Source: Entomortierella parvispora (taxonomy: Eukaryota; Mortierellomycota; Mortierellomycetes; Mortierellales; Mortierellaceae). Taken from it: DNA of 64,000 nucleotides. Shown in pieces: positions 15,464 to 26,504 of this stretch. The translations under genes and the position numbers were made by a program. Location of the stretch: assembly GCA_963573315.1 (NCBI GenBank), contig OY752149.1, positions 1,922,001 through 1,986,000 of the forward strand. Reading direction: 5' to 3'. Each line of letters begins with the position of its first letter. Position 1 is the first letter of the stretch. Below the pieces are notes generated by a model. It was not told where the DNA came from. It saw only the letters and a list, made by a program, of their open reading frames with translations, and did not search any database.

Positions 15464-16502
15464 GCAATGGCGTGCATGGTCAAACGAGTTTTTGTGAGAA
15501 TCAACAAAAACGGAAGAGATGACAAATGATCTTAATTGACTGCACAGCCCAATGATTCAACAACATGTATTGTAAAAATATAAGGGGATACGAAGCCTCT
15601 GGGGGGACTCTAGAGACTTTTCGGCTTTGCCTTCTGCTTTTCTACACCTCACTCTCACTTCCGCTGTGTTTTCCTTCTGTTTTGCCATTTTGCTTTGTCC
15701 TTTGATTGAGATCACAGTTGCCCAAAAAAATTTCAAGGGAACCGAAGAAAATTATATTTAAGTTCAAGGATGTACTGCAGAAAGATAACTCCCACCTTTT
15801 GCTTTGCCCATTGCTCTGATGTTGTCGCTCACCGAACACAACCCTGCTGTTTGGAAACGCGCCACAATAATTGCAGACCCCAGTAAATAATGGGCTGTGC
15901 TTGTAACTCGGTTCCTGGCCCATGGTTGGCAAGAGGAATCGTGAGAGCTCCCACTTGGAGCTTAATAAACGCCCTGTCGCACACACAGCACCCCGCCAGC
16001 AGTCGTACACAGTCGCTCTCATTTGATCTTGTTTGTTTGTCACCTCTTGGTGGCAAACCCACAGGCACACACAGGCATGCTCGTTTGACACATGATCCTT
16101 CCTTCTTGTAATATAAATAGTCAGTCCCTTTTAGATTGTTTAGTTCTTTACCTAGTAACTTGAAGACATTCCCTCAAACACCCTGAGCCCTCACTCTCTG
16201 CCTTGATCCTCCTTCACCCACCCTCTCCTGCCTTGCCCTTGGAAAGATCATTCCCCCCTTGACCTGCCTAGTCGTGATTCTCGACACGCCCGCAAGCTTT
16301 CACGCAGTATGAACGACCTCGCATTCACTACTTCTTTCTCCTCCATCTCATGGCTTATTAACGAAGTCTCTATTTCTTTTGTGCTGCTTTATGATCCTAC
16401 AAAATGACACCACCCTACAATACAATTGGATATCAAAGGCAATATCTCTTGGGTCGAGAACGGCAACAATAGCTACGTCAGGGCTACTTCATCACATCCG
16501 AG
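15464..16502. promoter_or_regulatory. Intergenic region upstream of the T5orf172-like gene
   Basis: About 1 kb without a supported gene. ATATAAATAG at 16111-16120 is a good TATA-like box, followed by a pyrimidine-rich leader at 16150-16390 and several upstream ATGs with short frames (16309, 16391). An additional 5' exon ending before the TAG|CTACGT at 16472 cannot be excluded. Confidence 0.45.
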
Positions 16503-17653
16503 ATGGTCAAACACAGTGAAGATCCTGCCGATGTCGCCGATATCGAATGCGTCTCAGAAGTCATGAAATGCAGTATGCGAGGGTGCGATGAAAACACCAT
16601 GGCCTTCCAGGTCGCAATCGAAAAATGTGATGTACACATACCTGACATGAGAGTACAATGCTTGGCAAAGGGCCGTAGACATTGTCTAGACAAGAAAGTA
16701 AACTTGGAAGGCAGTGTGCTTTGGCACTGGTGTTTTGACCACAGCCCCAATTTCAAAAGTCTTATCTTCAAAATTCGTTCCAAGGACTTCAAAGCTTTAT
16801 ATGGACCGTCCACGGACTTTACACTTACGGCTGCTGGAGAAAGCATAACGGTCATATCTGGACGCAATTTTGATGGTAATTACCATAGTCGTTGACTGTA
16901 CAGCAGGCCTTTAAGCAACATCATTGTACGTGTTTTAATGCAGAATCTAACGAGTATATGCAAATCAACTTTCAAAATAGCTATGGCTCGCAAGTACTCT
17001 TACTCTACAAATATCAAGGAAAATCTCCGCGGTGTTATTCAACGGTACTTGAAATGCTCCGGGGTTGGATTGATATCGAATCCTCCAGGAATATACCGCG
17101 ATCATCTCGCGATAGGATGGGTTTACATTTTACAATACAGTAATTGTAAGTGTTTTGAGCTTTAGGTAACATTTACCGAGACGGTCTTCAATAGCAGATA
17201 TTAATCATAACATGATGATCTGTCTTCATTTTTACAGACCGTACCCCAACGTATAATAAGCTGTCCCTCAAGATTGGATACTCCAGTGATGTTAGCAACC
17301 GATTCTACAGTTACAATTGTGGAGATATGTACCCATATATTCTCGCCCAAGTTCCAAGTTCGAGTGATCCGGAAAAGAGTCGAGCTCTATGGGGTGTTCA
17401 CTTGCTTGAGCAAATCCTCCATGCCGTTCATGTAGAGAATCAAAACGACCGCGTTTGTTACTGCGGCGTCCATCATACACCGGTCGTGCATGGAGAAATA
17501 TTTGACTTTGAACCAGTTCCTGGGTTCCCTAATGAAATGGAGGCCGGTCTGATACGAGTCGAGGAGTTGACAGCGGAGATGAACGAATGGGCCGACATTA
17601 TCAGAGATGCTGAGGGAGCCTTTAGAAAAGCATACAATATCTACCACGTATGA
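16503..17653 (+). CDS. T5orf172 (GIY-YIG-like) domain protein with N-terminal Cys/His cluster
   Basis: Exons 16503-16875, 16981-17145 and 17238-17653 give 317 residues. Both introns (GTAATT...AAATAG and GTAAGT...TTACAG) are phase 1 and preserve the frame. The first 80 residues hold many Cys and His (KCSMRGC, QCLAKGRRHC, WHWCFDH), like the metal-binding cluster that precedes this domain in other fungal proteins. From residue 167 GWVYILQYSNY begins the T5orf172/DUF1766 fold, continuing with LKIGYSSDVSNR and a C-terminal pair of acidic helices. The family is related to GIY-YIG nucleases; fungal members are meiosis-induced or of unknown role. The ATG at 16503 is the first in frame after a TAG at 16470. 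Confidence 0.65.
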
Positions 17654-18335
17654 TATCAACAAATAATGACTGTATCAACGCCTTAAAAAATAAAGATTAC
17701 CTACGCCTCCCCTGCCTTGAACCTTCTTCATACTCCCCTGTCCTAGCCTGACCCCGAAAGGTTCATTTTATCCTATCTGGCCAAGTCTTGATCCTTGACA
17801 CAAGATGTGTCATCCTCGTTGCGCCGGTTAGAGTCAATTTGTGGAAAAGACCGTTCATAATAGGCCTCTTTTTGTAGGCTCAGAAATCATGTTGCGGATG
17901 ATCCAGTCAGGTGCCGCGTTGCGTCATATCGTCTTCATTCGGTGCCCGCTCTCGATCCGAGTTAGTTTTTATTCATGATCCTATTGTTCTCTTTATCCTA
18001 TTTAGTCCCTTAAGCAAAAATAAATAACACATCCCACTCCCATCCTGTCTTGATGAGGTATAGTTGTAAATGCCATCCAATGTCGCCCCTCGTTTCTTAT
18101 CTCTTTTAGTACTTCGTTTACTTTGGAGTGAAACATAATGGCCCAATTCAATTGTCCCCTGATAAAAAAAATCACCATATGTTTTTGGCATTGCAACTGT
18201 GGAGGTTGGCACAAAGCGCATTCGACATAAAATTTATAATTTTACGTCTGAGAGAATTGAGTGAGGCCAATGTGTCTTTTGGTACACAGTTTATAGCTAC
18301 TAACGTAATGCAAATTTTTGCCTTCAATGTGTTTT
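17654..18335. other. Convergent intergenic region between the T5orf172-like and Sel1 genes
   Basis: AT-rich 3' flanks of two convergent genes. Open frames here are short and shadow the Sel1 gene; I see no gene or structured element. Confidence 0.5.
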
Positions 18336-20763
18336 TCAGTGGCGAAATACGGCCAGCAATTGAATATTTTTCTGGGCTTCGGCGTTTCCTTTTGCGACGG
18401 CCATCCGATACCATTCCTTGGCCGTTTGGCGGTTTTGGGGAACTCCACGCCCAAATTGGTACATCTCACCTATCTTAACTTGGGCGTCAGATTGTCCTTG
18501 ATCTGCTGCCCTCATATACCATTCCATGGCCTTCTGGTAGTCCTGTGTAGCGCCTTTACCCAAGCGGTACAGTTCGCCCAAGTTGAATTGGGCAATGACA
18601 TGTCCTTGGTCAGCAGCCTTCAAATACCACTCCATGGCTTTCTGATATTCCTGGGGAATGTCGTTTCCCAACAGATATGAGTCAATACCGCGACTAGTAT
18701 TGACGTCTGCTGGGTTCGTAGAGAACAGTTGGAGCCACACGTCGCGGCTCTTGGGAGAACTTTTACCCCTGCAGTACAATTCGCCTACGTTGAACTGGGC
18801 CAAAGCGAGTCCTTGATCGGCCGCCTTCAAATACCACTCCATGGCTTGGTGGTAGTTCTGGGGAGTACCACTGCCGTTACGGTGCAATTCGCCTACGTTG
18901 AACTGGGCCAAAGCAAGTCCATGATCTGAAGTCCTCAGATACCATTCCATGGCTTTGTGGTAGTCCTGGGGAGTACCACTGCCATTACGGTGCAATTCGC
19001 CTACGTTGAACTGGGCCAAAGCAAGTCCATGATCTGAAGCCCTCAGATACCATTCCATGGCTTTGTGGTAGTCCTGGGGAGTACCACTGCCATTACGGTG
19101 CAATTCGCCTACGTTGAACTGGGCCAAGGCGAGCTCTTGGAGGGCCGCCCTCAAATACCACTCCATGGCTTTGTGGTAGTCCAGAGGAACACCTTTAGCT
19201 GCTTCATACATCGCTCCTATGTTGTACTGGGCTTTTGCGTATCCCTGCTCGGCGGCCATCAAATACCACTCTATCGCTTTCTGGTAGTCCTGAGGAACCC
19301 CATTGCCATTTTCGTAGATATAGCCCATGTTGTTTTGCGCGGGGGCGTATCCTTGATTGGCCGATTTTAAATACCACTCTAAAGCTTGCGCCATATCTTG
19401 CGAGACTCCGCGGCCAGTGCTGTACATATCGCCGGCGTATCTCTGAGCTTCATAATGTCCCTGTGCAGCAGCCTTGAGGTAAAGGTCTGCTGCCATGGCG
19501 TAGTCCTGTGGAATACCCTTGCCTCGGTAATTCATGACACCTAGGCGGAATATAGCATCGGCATTTCTCTGGTCTGCAGCCTTCGAGTACCACTCCATGG
19601 CCTTGGACATGTCCAAAGGAATGCCTTTGCCGTGCTCATGCAGGACACCCAGGTTGTACTGTGCTATCGCGTGTCCTTGCTCAGCTGCCTTCGAGTACCA
19701 CTCTGCTGCCTCCTGGTAGTCTTGCGTAGCGCCATCCCCGTCATTATACATCATACCCACGTCGAACTGAGCATTGGCGTCTCCTTGCTCGGCAGCCAAT
19801 AAGTACCATTCCATGGCCTTGAGTTTGTCCTGGGGAACAACCCCGCCTACATGATGCAGGACTCCCAAGAAGTGCTGAGCCTGGTAAAGCCCTTGATTTG
19901 CTGCATTCTTGTAGCAATCCATAGCCTTGGAGTTGTCTTGCGAAACACCCCGGCCATGCTGATAAAGGACTCCCAGGTGAAACTGAGCATCAGCGTATCC
20001 TTGACTTGCTGCTTTCGAATACCACTCAAATGCCGTATAATAGTCCTGTTTGACGCCCTCGCCATCATCATACATTGTGCCGATGCTGAATTGAGCTTTT
20101 GCATGTCCCTTGTCTGCCGCTCTCACATACCATTTCACCGCCTTGGACAGGTCCTGTGAAACAACATCGCCGACATGGTACATGGAGCCGACGCTAAACT
20201 GAGCCTCAGCGTGTCCTTGTTCGGCGGCCATCATAAGCCATTCCATAGCTTTAGGATGGTTGTTGTCTTGGCGATAGCTCATTCCCAAGTTGAACTGGGC
20301 ACCATCGAGTCCTTGATCGGCGGCCCTGAGAAACCATTCCTTAGCGGTGGCAGAGTCCTGTGAGACACCCTTGCCATCACGATATAAGATACCGATGCTG
20401 TTCTGAGCAGAGGTGTTTCCTTGCCGGGCAGCCTTCATATACCATCGCAGGGCCTTGGGGTAGCTCGCAGGAACATCTTCACCAATCTCGTACATCCGGC
20501 CGACGTTATACTGCATGGTTGGATCTCCGTTAGCTGCGCCGCCCAAACTAGTAAGAGATTGCAAGTTCAGAAAGGGATTTAGTGCTTTGGGATGTATCGC
20601 GGCTGAAAATTACGACTGTCTTCAGTTGTTACCTGAGTCCATTCAGATGGAGCGCCAAACTTCCGAGAAGTTGATTGTTGTTGACCAGCGGGCTTTGTCC
20701 ATCGCCATTGCTGTGATCGATATCATCGACCCCTGCTGGAGGAGTAGGAGAAGTGCAAAGCAT
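18336..20763 (-). CDS. Sel1-repeat protein, about 19 repeats
   Basis: Exons 20763-20633 and 20547-18336 give 780 residues. The 85-nt intron runs GTAACA...ACTAG and the split codon reads Ser. The N-terminal 45 residues are Pro/Ser/Asp-rich and disordered. The rest is almost entirely 36-residue Sel1 units of the form KAMEWYxKAADQGxAxAQFNxGxLYxxGxGVxQD, which stack as an alpha-solenoid scaffold. One unit near residue 590 is interrupted by a non-repeat stretch with SSPKSRDVWLQLF. Such proteins act as adaptors, for example in chitin synthase regulation (Skt5) or ER quality control; this one shows no extra domain to choose between them. A truncated relative lies at 22.7 kb. Confidence 0.88.
18774..19205 (-). 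repeat. Four tandem 108-bp Sel1 units, very similar
   Basis: Inside the Sel1 gene, units starting at 18774, 18882, 18990 and 19098 repeat with a strict 108-bp (36-codon) period. The second and third differ at very few positions (for example GAAGTCCTC against GAAGCCCTC). The pattern indicates recent unequal crossing-over or slippage that keeps the frame. Confidence 0.85.
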
Positions 20764-21159
20764 TGGAGTTCCTGTCAGGTATGGATGGGGTATCAGTGTC
20801 TCTGTATTGCGGATGGATCAGGATATGTGGAGGAGCGGGAGAGGAAGGGGAGGAGCGAGAAAACAAAGTGAGGATGAGGGTGTGCGAAAAACAGGAAGAG
20901 GGAAAGAGTGGAAAAGTGTCTTTCTCTTATCCCGCGGCCGAAGAATGACCAATGGTTTACTTTGCCATCTGTGCTGTGCTCCCTGCCCCTTTTGCCTCAC
21001 AAGCACAACCCACGCGTGCGTGGCTTAGAGCTGCATGAGCTTGGGCGAAGCTTTTTTTTTTTTTTTTTCTGGTTCCCTCTTTGCATCTGGTCAAACACTC
21101 GACGCATGGAGGGCAAGATCTTTCGGACAAGTCCACCGATGTCTCTCTTGTCGGTCATT
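20764..21159. promoter_or_regulatory. Promoter region of the Sel1 gene
   Basis: About 400 bp upstream of the Sel1 start. It is purine-rich on the plus strand (20825-20920), hence pyrimidine-rich on the coding strand, and carries a T19 tract near 21051. No supported gene. Confidence 0.4.
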
Positions 21160-21223
21160 TCTGTCATGGCACGACCACCACCATCACCTTCAGGGACAAT
21201 GCCCTCCTGAGAGCGCGCGCTAG

Positions 21224-21560
21224 ATGGTCAACAATATGTCGAATTACGGCAATTGCATGCATGTACAGGAGAATCCCCTGCAAGAGGTGAATGACTTTCC
21301 AATCCGCTGCACTCATTCACATTCACTGAAATCACACCACCAGATCGCGCTCATGAACAAACGAAAAAACGAGAGGCTCCAGGTCACCCTGCACTCTACG
21401 TTTCTGAGCCTCTCGACAATTAATCAACCACTCTCAGAGGAAGAGAGCGACAGAGAAGACAAGAACAGGGACGAGCAGGAAGGTGAGCGGAAAACCCAGT
21501 TTATCGCTGTACAGGTACCAACTTGGTCATTCTACTGCGAGATCATTCAACTGTGATAAG
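21224..21560 (+). pseudogene. eIF2B-gamma gene fragment, copy A
   Basis: Two pieces of the eIF2B-gamma gene are recognisable. The exon 1/intron 1 junction (ATTACGGCAATTGCATGCATG, then a CTGCAAGAG...GATGA-like stretch) matches 9045-9130. A later part matches exon 6 (LSTINQPLSEEESDREDKN against LSTTQPSVTEEEGDREDRD at 10429-10484). Exons 2-5 and 7 are absent and the frame is lost. It lies next to the truncated P450 and is repeated in copy B. Confidence 0.55.
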
Positions 21561-21677
21561 ACGCTGTTTTGGATTCTTTAGTTTATTCTCAGGCGGTTCC
21601 TTCTCTCCTCGATGGATACCCGTTCCTTTCTGTCTCTGTTGCTATAGTAATCAATGAAAAGCTGGATTTTCATGTTG

Positions 21678-22201
21678 CTATCGATCGCGCTTCTTCATCG
21701 CAAGGACATAGCTTCCAGTTGCTAAGGATATCACAACAAACTGAACATAGTCCGTTCGTTGACCTTTAACCAACTCGAGGTCGTAATTGCAAACCAAAGC
21801 TGCAATGACCAAACGCATTTCCATCATGGCCAAGTGTCGTCCAAGGCAGACCCGAGATCCAGCTGAGAAAGGGTAGAATGTACCCTCCTGAACCGGAGGA
21901 AAAGGAGATTCTTCAGGGACCCAGCGTTCGGGGATGAACTTGTTGGCCTTGGGAAAATATTTCTCGGAATAGTGTAGCTCCTTGAATTGCGCCACGACGG
22001 CTGAAATAAAGGTGGAGAGGAATTAGCGAAAGAGCGAAAGAGAGAGAGTGTGTGTGTGAGAGGGAGAGAAAGAAAGGATGAGTAAACTTGGTAAATCAGA
22101 CGCCTGTATACAACGTAAATGGATTATACATTACTTGTTCCTTTGGGGAAGAACCATCCGTTCGATGGTAACATCCTCCGTCACTTCTCTTGCAAGACCT
22201 G
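21678..22201 (-). pseudogene. Truncated cytochrome P450, last two exons only
   Basis: Copies of the last two exons of the P450 at 27.0-29.3 kb. The haem-loop exon (22000-21678) is intact, with FYPFSAGSRVCLGRH. The preceding short exon (22201 to about 22138) has one extra base in CGTTCGATGG compared with CGTTCATGG in the full gene, which breaks the frame. Exons 1-6 are missing, so no functional enzyme can be made. Confidence 0.88.
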
Positions 22202-22659
22202 AAAGAAGGACACATGTTGAAATCAAAGGTATCAGCAAAGGAGGGGCCAACAACGAAAATAACAAGTAGACGTGTGCTCCTCTTCTGGACTAGACGCGTG
22301 AAGTGTCCTTGATGATTTCACAAAGTGCACCGAATTTACATTTCTCCTCATTGACAGAACAACATCCACCTAAATCACCTATAAGCTACAGAGCCCTGTG
22401 TGCGTTGCAACGATCTACAATATTCAGATAACGGGTAGCAGCCGGGGGCAAGTCCTTGGGGTACCAAACTGGAAGATAGCCTCGAGCTATTGCCGTCCAT
22501 GGTGCCTACAGCCTAGACGTAATCTGATGGACCCAACAGGAACATGCTCCATGGACACAGGAATTATTCTCCACCTCTGTTAAAATGAAAAAAATTCCGA
22601 GGAGGGTCACTTTTCAAAAGGGACCCCCTCCCCGCAACTAAAGGAACCTTAATCGTTGA
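22202..22659. other. Junction region between the truncated P450 and the Sel1 fragment
   Basis: Homology to the P450 locus ends at about 22276. The following 380 bp contain no recognisable gene and lead directly to the G homopolymer and the Sel1 remnant, so the duplication breakpoint is probably inside this stretch. Confidence 0.4.
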
Positions 22660-22676
22660 GGGGGGGGGGGGGGGGG
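22660..22676. repeat. G17 homopolymer
   Basis: Seventeen consecutive G on the plus strand lie exactly at the broken edge of the Sel1 fragment. Such runs can promote breaks, and their length is often misread in sequencing. Confidence 0.9.
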
Positions 22677-22677
22677 T

Positions 22678-23005
22678 AATCCTTGATTAGCCGATTTGAA
22701 ATACCGCTCCAAAAGCCTGCACCATATCTTGCGAGACTCCACGGCCAGTGCTGTACATATCGTCATCGTATCTCTGAGCTTCATAATGTCCCTGTGCAGC
22801 AGCCTTGAGGTAAAACTCTGTTGCCTTGACGTAGTCCTGTGGAGCATCCTTGCCGTGGTAATACATGACACCTAGGCGGAACAGAGCATCGGAATTTCTC
22901 TGGCCTGCAGCCTTCGAATACCACTCCAGTGCCTTGGACATATCCAGAGGAACGCCTCTGCCGTGTTTGTACAGTAGAACTAGGCTGTACTGTGCCATCT
23001 GCGTC
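22678..23005 (-). pseudogene. Sel1-repeat gene fragment
   Basis: About 105 codons align with the central part of the 780-residue Sel1 protein (around 19340-19660), for example GVPLDMSKALEWYSKAAGQR against GIPLDMSKAMEWYSKAADQR, and AAAQGHYEAQRY in both. It has no start and ends at a G17 run after a frameshift in the WYLK motif (AFGAVFQ). This is the second half of a duplicated Sel1-P450 block. Confidence 0.8.
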
Positions 23006-23040
23006 CTTGATCAGCAGCCCACAATGAGCACTGAACAGAC

Positions 23041-23179
23041 TGGACGATAAATAATAGAGCGGGACGACAAATAACAGAGCGGGACGACAAATAACAGAGC
23101 GGGACGACGAAAAACAGAGTAGGACGACAAATAGCACGGTGGGACGACAAATAGCACGGTGGGACGACAAATAAACACT
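23041..23179. repeat. 20-bp minisatellite, about 7 units
   Basis: Seven tandem copies of a 20-bp unit of the type GGGACGACAAATAACAGAGC, with later units changing to ATAGCACGGT. Long Val/Pro/Ser-rich frames over it on the minus strand are repeat artefacts. It lies directly beside the Sel1 fragment. Confidence 0.92.
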
Positions 23180-23762
23180 ATCAGACTGGAAGACAAGCAG
23201 ACAATTCCATTTGAAGCTCGAATAAGTGAGCGTTACAGTCGGCTCTTATGACTCACCGTTGATTGTGAGGGATATAAAAAAGACATTTCCTCAGAAGATG
23301 CTGCATCCTCCCACAGTCAGGTTGATTTGTCTTGCCCCCCGGTACGTTGTTCATCGGTTGACTACGAAATGGCACAAACTGCTATGGAATGACCTGCGAG
23401 GACAGAAGTCGATCTCGAGTCCAGATCCCAGGCACGCGCAACCATATCTTCAGAACCAGATGCAAGCTGCTGGCCATCCGGCGAGCAAGTCATCACGTCC
23501 ATCGCACCAATGTGGGCTCCCAAGATGTAGGATCTAGAGACATCCTAGAGGGCTCGAACAGACGTGTCGATACCTCCAGACGTGATGAAGACTAGAACAC
23601 GGGAAAGGCACGTATTTTAACACTACCTGCAAGGCTATGAGAATGAGCATAGAGTTCCAATCTGCCATTTCGTGAACTTGAACTCCGATTTCTCCGCCCC
23701 AAAATCCCAGAGAGCAGAATTTATTTTTTCTTCCTTTGGATGGTATTCCATAGTTTTGGGGA
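23180..23762. other. 3' flank of the CRN gene, no gene seen
   Basis: About 580 bp between the minisatellite and the CRN stop. Only short overlapping frames without recognisable similarity are present. Confidence 0.4.
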
Positions 23763-26331
23763 CTACGTTGCACTGGCTCCAGATCCATCCAACCCAGGAG
23801 ATTTGCCGGCAGCTGCTGACTTGATATTGATCTTCATCACAAATTGCTTCACATTCAGGATATCGTCAGGGATATTTTTGTTCTCGTATACTTTCCCTCC
23901 TGACGCCAGGTAGTTTTGCTTCTTGAAATCAACGAAAATATGTTCAGGGACGACAAATATAAGTCTAGCTTCGTCTGATTTGTCAATCCATTGACTTCTT
24001 TTGAGATTTCGGATGAGCGTTTGGAACTGAGGTCCTTTGATGGGGTGGTCTTTGGATATAGTGATTTGGAGCAGGTCCCGGGGAGAGAACAACATATCGA
24101 CACAGGCAAAGTTGCAACTACTTGGAATCCAAAGTTGACCCGGTGCACTGGCGGGAATCGTTTGGAAGTCAGCTGCTTTTGGATCGAGAGGGATAGTCAG
24201 ACTAGACGACACTCCAGTCTCTAGATCCCTGAGTTCAAAAGTGTGACCGCCATCTCGAAAGGTACGTAGGACGTACGATTCGAACATAATACCAGCAGAA
24301 CTTCCAGAGGGGTCCTGGAGAAGCATCTTCAACACTTTAGTGCGAGCGGACAGACTCAATAACCGAGAAATATTGTCAGCAACATATAGTGAGGCCCATT
24401 CCAATCGAAAAGCGCGATGATTCCCCACGGGCCAACGGTGAACAAGACGGCTACTGAAATCCTTTGAATCTTTTTTTTCGGCAAAGAGCTGCATTAGCAT
24501 CAATGCATCTTGCACATCACTAAGAGCCTGCTCAACACGTTCGCAGGATACTTTCTGAGCTTCGGCTATTGTGTCACCGCGATCCAATGACTATGAATAC
24601 ACAGGTCAAAATGTAACAGAGCAGGCTATAAGCACTAACGTTTCCAACAGTGAAAGCCGTCTCGAAGACAATGCGAGAAGAATTACAATATTAACGAACC
24701 TTCTTTGATGTTCCTAGGACATATCTCGGCACGCCGCCTATCTTCAGGTAGAGTTCATCCACCATATTCGGAGGAACTATCTTGAAGTCTTTAACACAAT
24801 TTCGACATTTGATCAACTCCTCCTTGTCCCAAGGGGCCATATAGTAATGCCACTCCACAGTTTTAACGACGGTTTGATATTGTTGCTTGTCGGAAAAAAG
24901 GGTCTTTGGTGAAGCTGATATGACTGTCCTAGCGTAGGTATTGTCAACTTTCGGGTCCAGAGAGCTATCGACGAGATACCAAGTCTCGGGTACGTTGAGG
25001 AAAGATTCAAATTCATCGATGGATCCAGACCGGATAATGGAGCACCCTCCGAAGACAAAGCATTTTTTGCTATCTTTGGTGTGATAGATGACGATGGGAG
25101 GGTTGTCATTGTCGCTTTCAGCAAGGAGTCGGATGGCTAGGTATATCAGGAAGACCGACTTGCCGATCCCAGCTGTACCTGTAATTACAATCCGCTTATC
25201 GTCACCTCTCTTGAAGCCCTCGAGGATCGTGTTATAGAGCTCCAGATAGGATTTCCTGATATAGAGATCGCCTGTGTTAACCACAGGAAGGTTCTTTTCA
25301 GGGGCTGATAATCTGTCCAAGGTCTTAATGTCGGCTTTGGTGTTTCGCTGATTGAAGGCAGTTTGGGCCAGTCGGGTGAAATCATCATCTCCATCAACCA
25401 GTTGTCCAAGGAATCCAAGTATCAAGACTCTCTCACTGCTGTTAAGTCGAGAAAGATAGGGCGTGCCTTTCACCACAGCCCGATCCGTAAGACCAGCAGC
25501 ACTAATCGCCTCCATCAGCATGGATGTGTTGAATCGGCTTCTTTTGGACAATGACCCTAGTCGGAAAAAAGAAACATGATATCAATACTCGTTGGACAAT
25601 TGCGTCAAAATGAGCAAAGCATAAGGATTAGGGACTCACCCTCATCTTCCTCGCGGTGTCTTTTAGGTGCTATTAAAGTGAAAAAAAAGGTAAATAACAC
25701 GAAACGATAACACACAAGCCTTCCATGCAAGTCTAACTTGTGAAGCAGACTAAAAACGTTGAGAATCTAAGTAGAGAACTCACACAAAGAGAAAGATTGT
25801 TCGATAAGCCTTGCCGAGAGTGGACTGGATCCGCTGGGGACGACAGGAGGGTAAAGCACATCTATACAGTTGGACGACGGCAAGTTGTTGGTATAGGAGG
25901 AAAGACATGCACATAAAGAGTTGAGCAAGGACAAGCCATTTTCGTATCGACTGCGCGTTTCAAGTGCAATATATCCCACGAAGTCGCACCCAAACAAAAA
26001 GTGGGACATTACCCTGTTCCGGTAGCTGCACCACGATGAACGTGTCCTTGACGGGTGGGCTTTGAATTAGACTGGAAAGGAGTTGTGTCGGATCGTCAAG
26101 TTCCTCCTTGTTAGTTAGGGTACTGATGATGACGGATGAGCCTTTCTTGAACTCGCTAAGGTTCACTTTCCAGAGAGTGGGAGGTTTCAAGGGGTTGAAT
26201 TTGCGGTCGAGCATCTCCATGACGTGCTGCGCGAGTCCAGAGACACTGGCATCCAGTTCCATCCTGACTTCGAATGATTTTGTAGTGGGGTCTCCTTCAA
26301 CAAGACAGAATATCTTTAAGGTATCGGTCAT
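23763..26331 (-). CDS. Crinkler (CRN) type protein: ubiquitin-like header, P-loop NTPase, nuclease-like C terminus
   Basis: Exons 26331-26013, 25861-25784, 25669-25640, 25556-24700 and 24590-23763 give 703 residues; the first three introns are phase 1, the last phase 0 with an unusual GTTCGT donor. Residues 1-106 match the CRN N-terminal ubiquitin-like header (IFCLVEGD, TLWKVNLSEF, TFIVVQLPE). A linker follows with a basic bipartite NLS-like stretch (PKRHREEDE ... SKRSR, 133-148). A P-loop GTAGIGKS lies at 268-275. The C-terminal 275 residues have FESYV, a conserved Asp and LLQITISK, in the arrangement of PD-(D/E)XK-type nuclease domains described for CRN proteins. No secretion signal is visible. 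The role is unknown: host-directed effector or self/non-self conflict protein. Confidence 0.78.
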
Positions 26332-26504
26332 GGTGGAAGGACTAGTGATTTAGCTTGATTGACTGACGCGTAGTTTAGACTGAATGAGGAACGACATGCA
26401 AAGGGGGTCCAAATGGCTGCCAGGGTCACAATTTGCACCCTTAAGTACGTCTACAATTACGCTTGGTCTCGCATTCATCCCCTCGCTCACATTGTCCTCA
26501 TTTC

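Larger units (their letters stand above)
21160..22276. repeat. Segmental duplication, copy A (pair with 26505-27627)
   Basis: This stretch aligns colinearly with 26505-27627. The right two thirds (P450 3' exons and introns) are nearly identical, for example the whole 21570-21880 segment. The left third, carrying the eIF2B-gamma-like fragment, is more diverged. Homology fades at AACAAGTAGACGTGT on the right, where copy B continues into the upstream P450 exons. The boundaries are estimates by eye. Confidence 0.85.

Noticed and set aside
15642..16091. 149-codon minus-strand frame
   Set aside because: Composition and lack of similarity suggest chance; it overlaps the promoter region of the T5orf172-like gene.
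22781..23196. Minus-strand frames rich in Arg-Pro-Val and Ser
   Set aside because: Created by the 20-bp minisatellite and the Sel1 fragment read out of frame.
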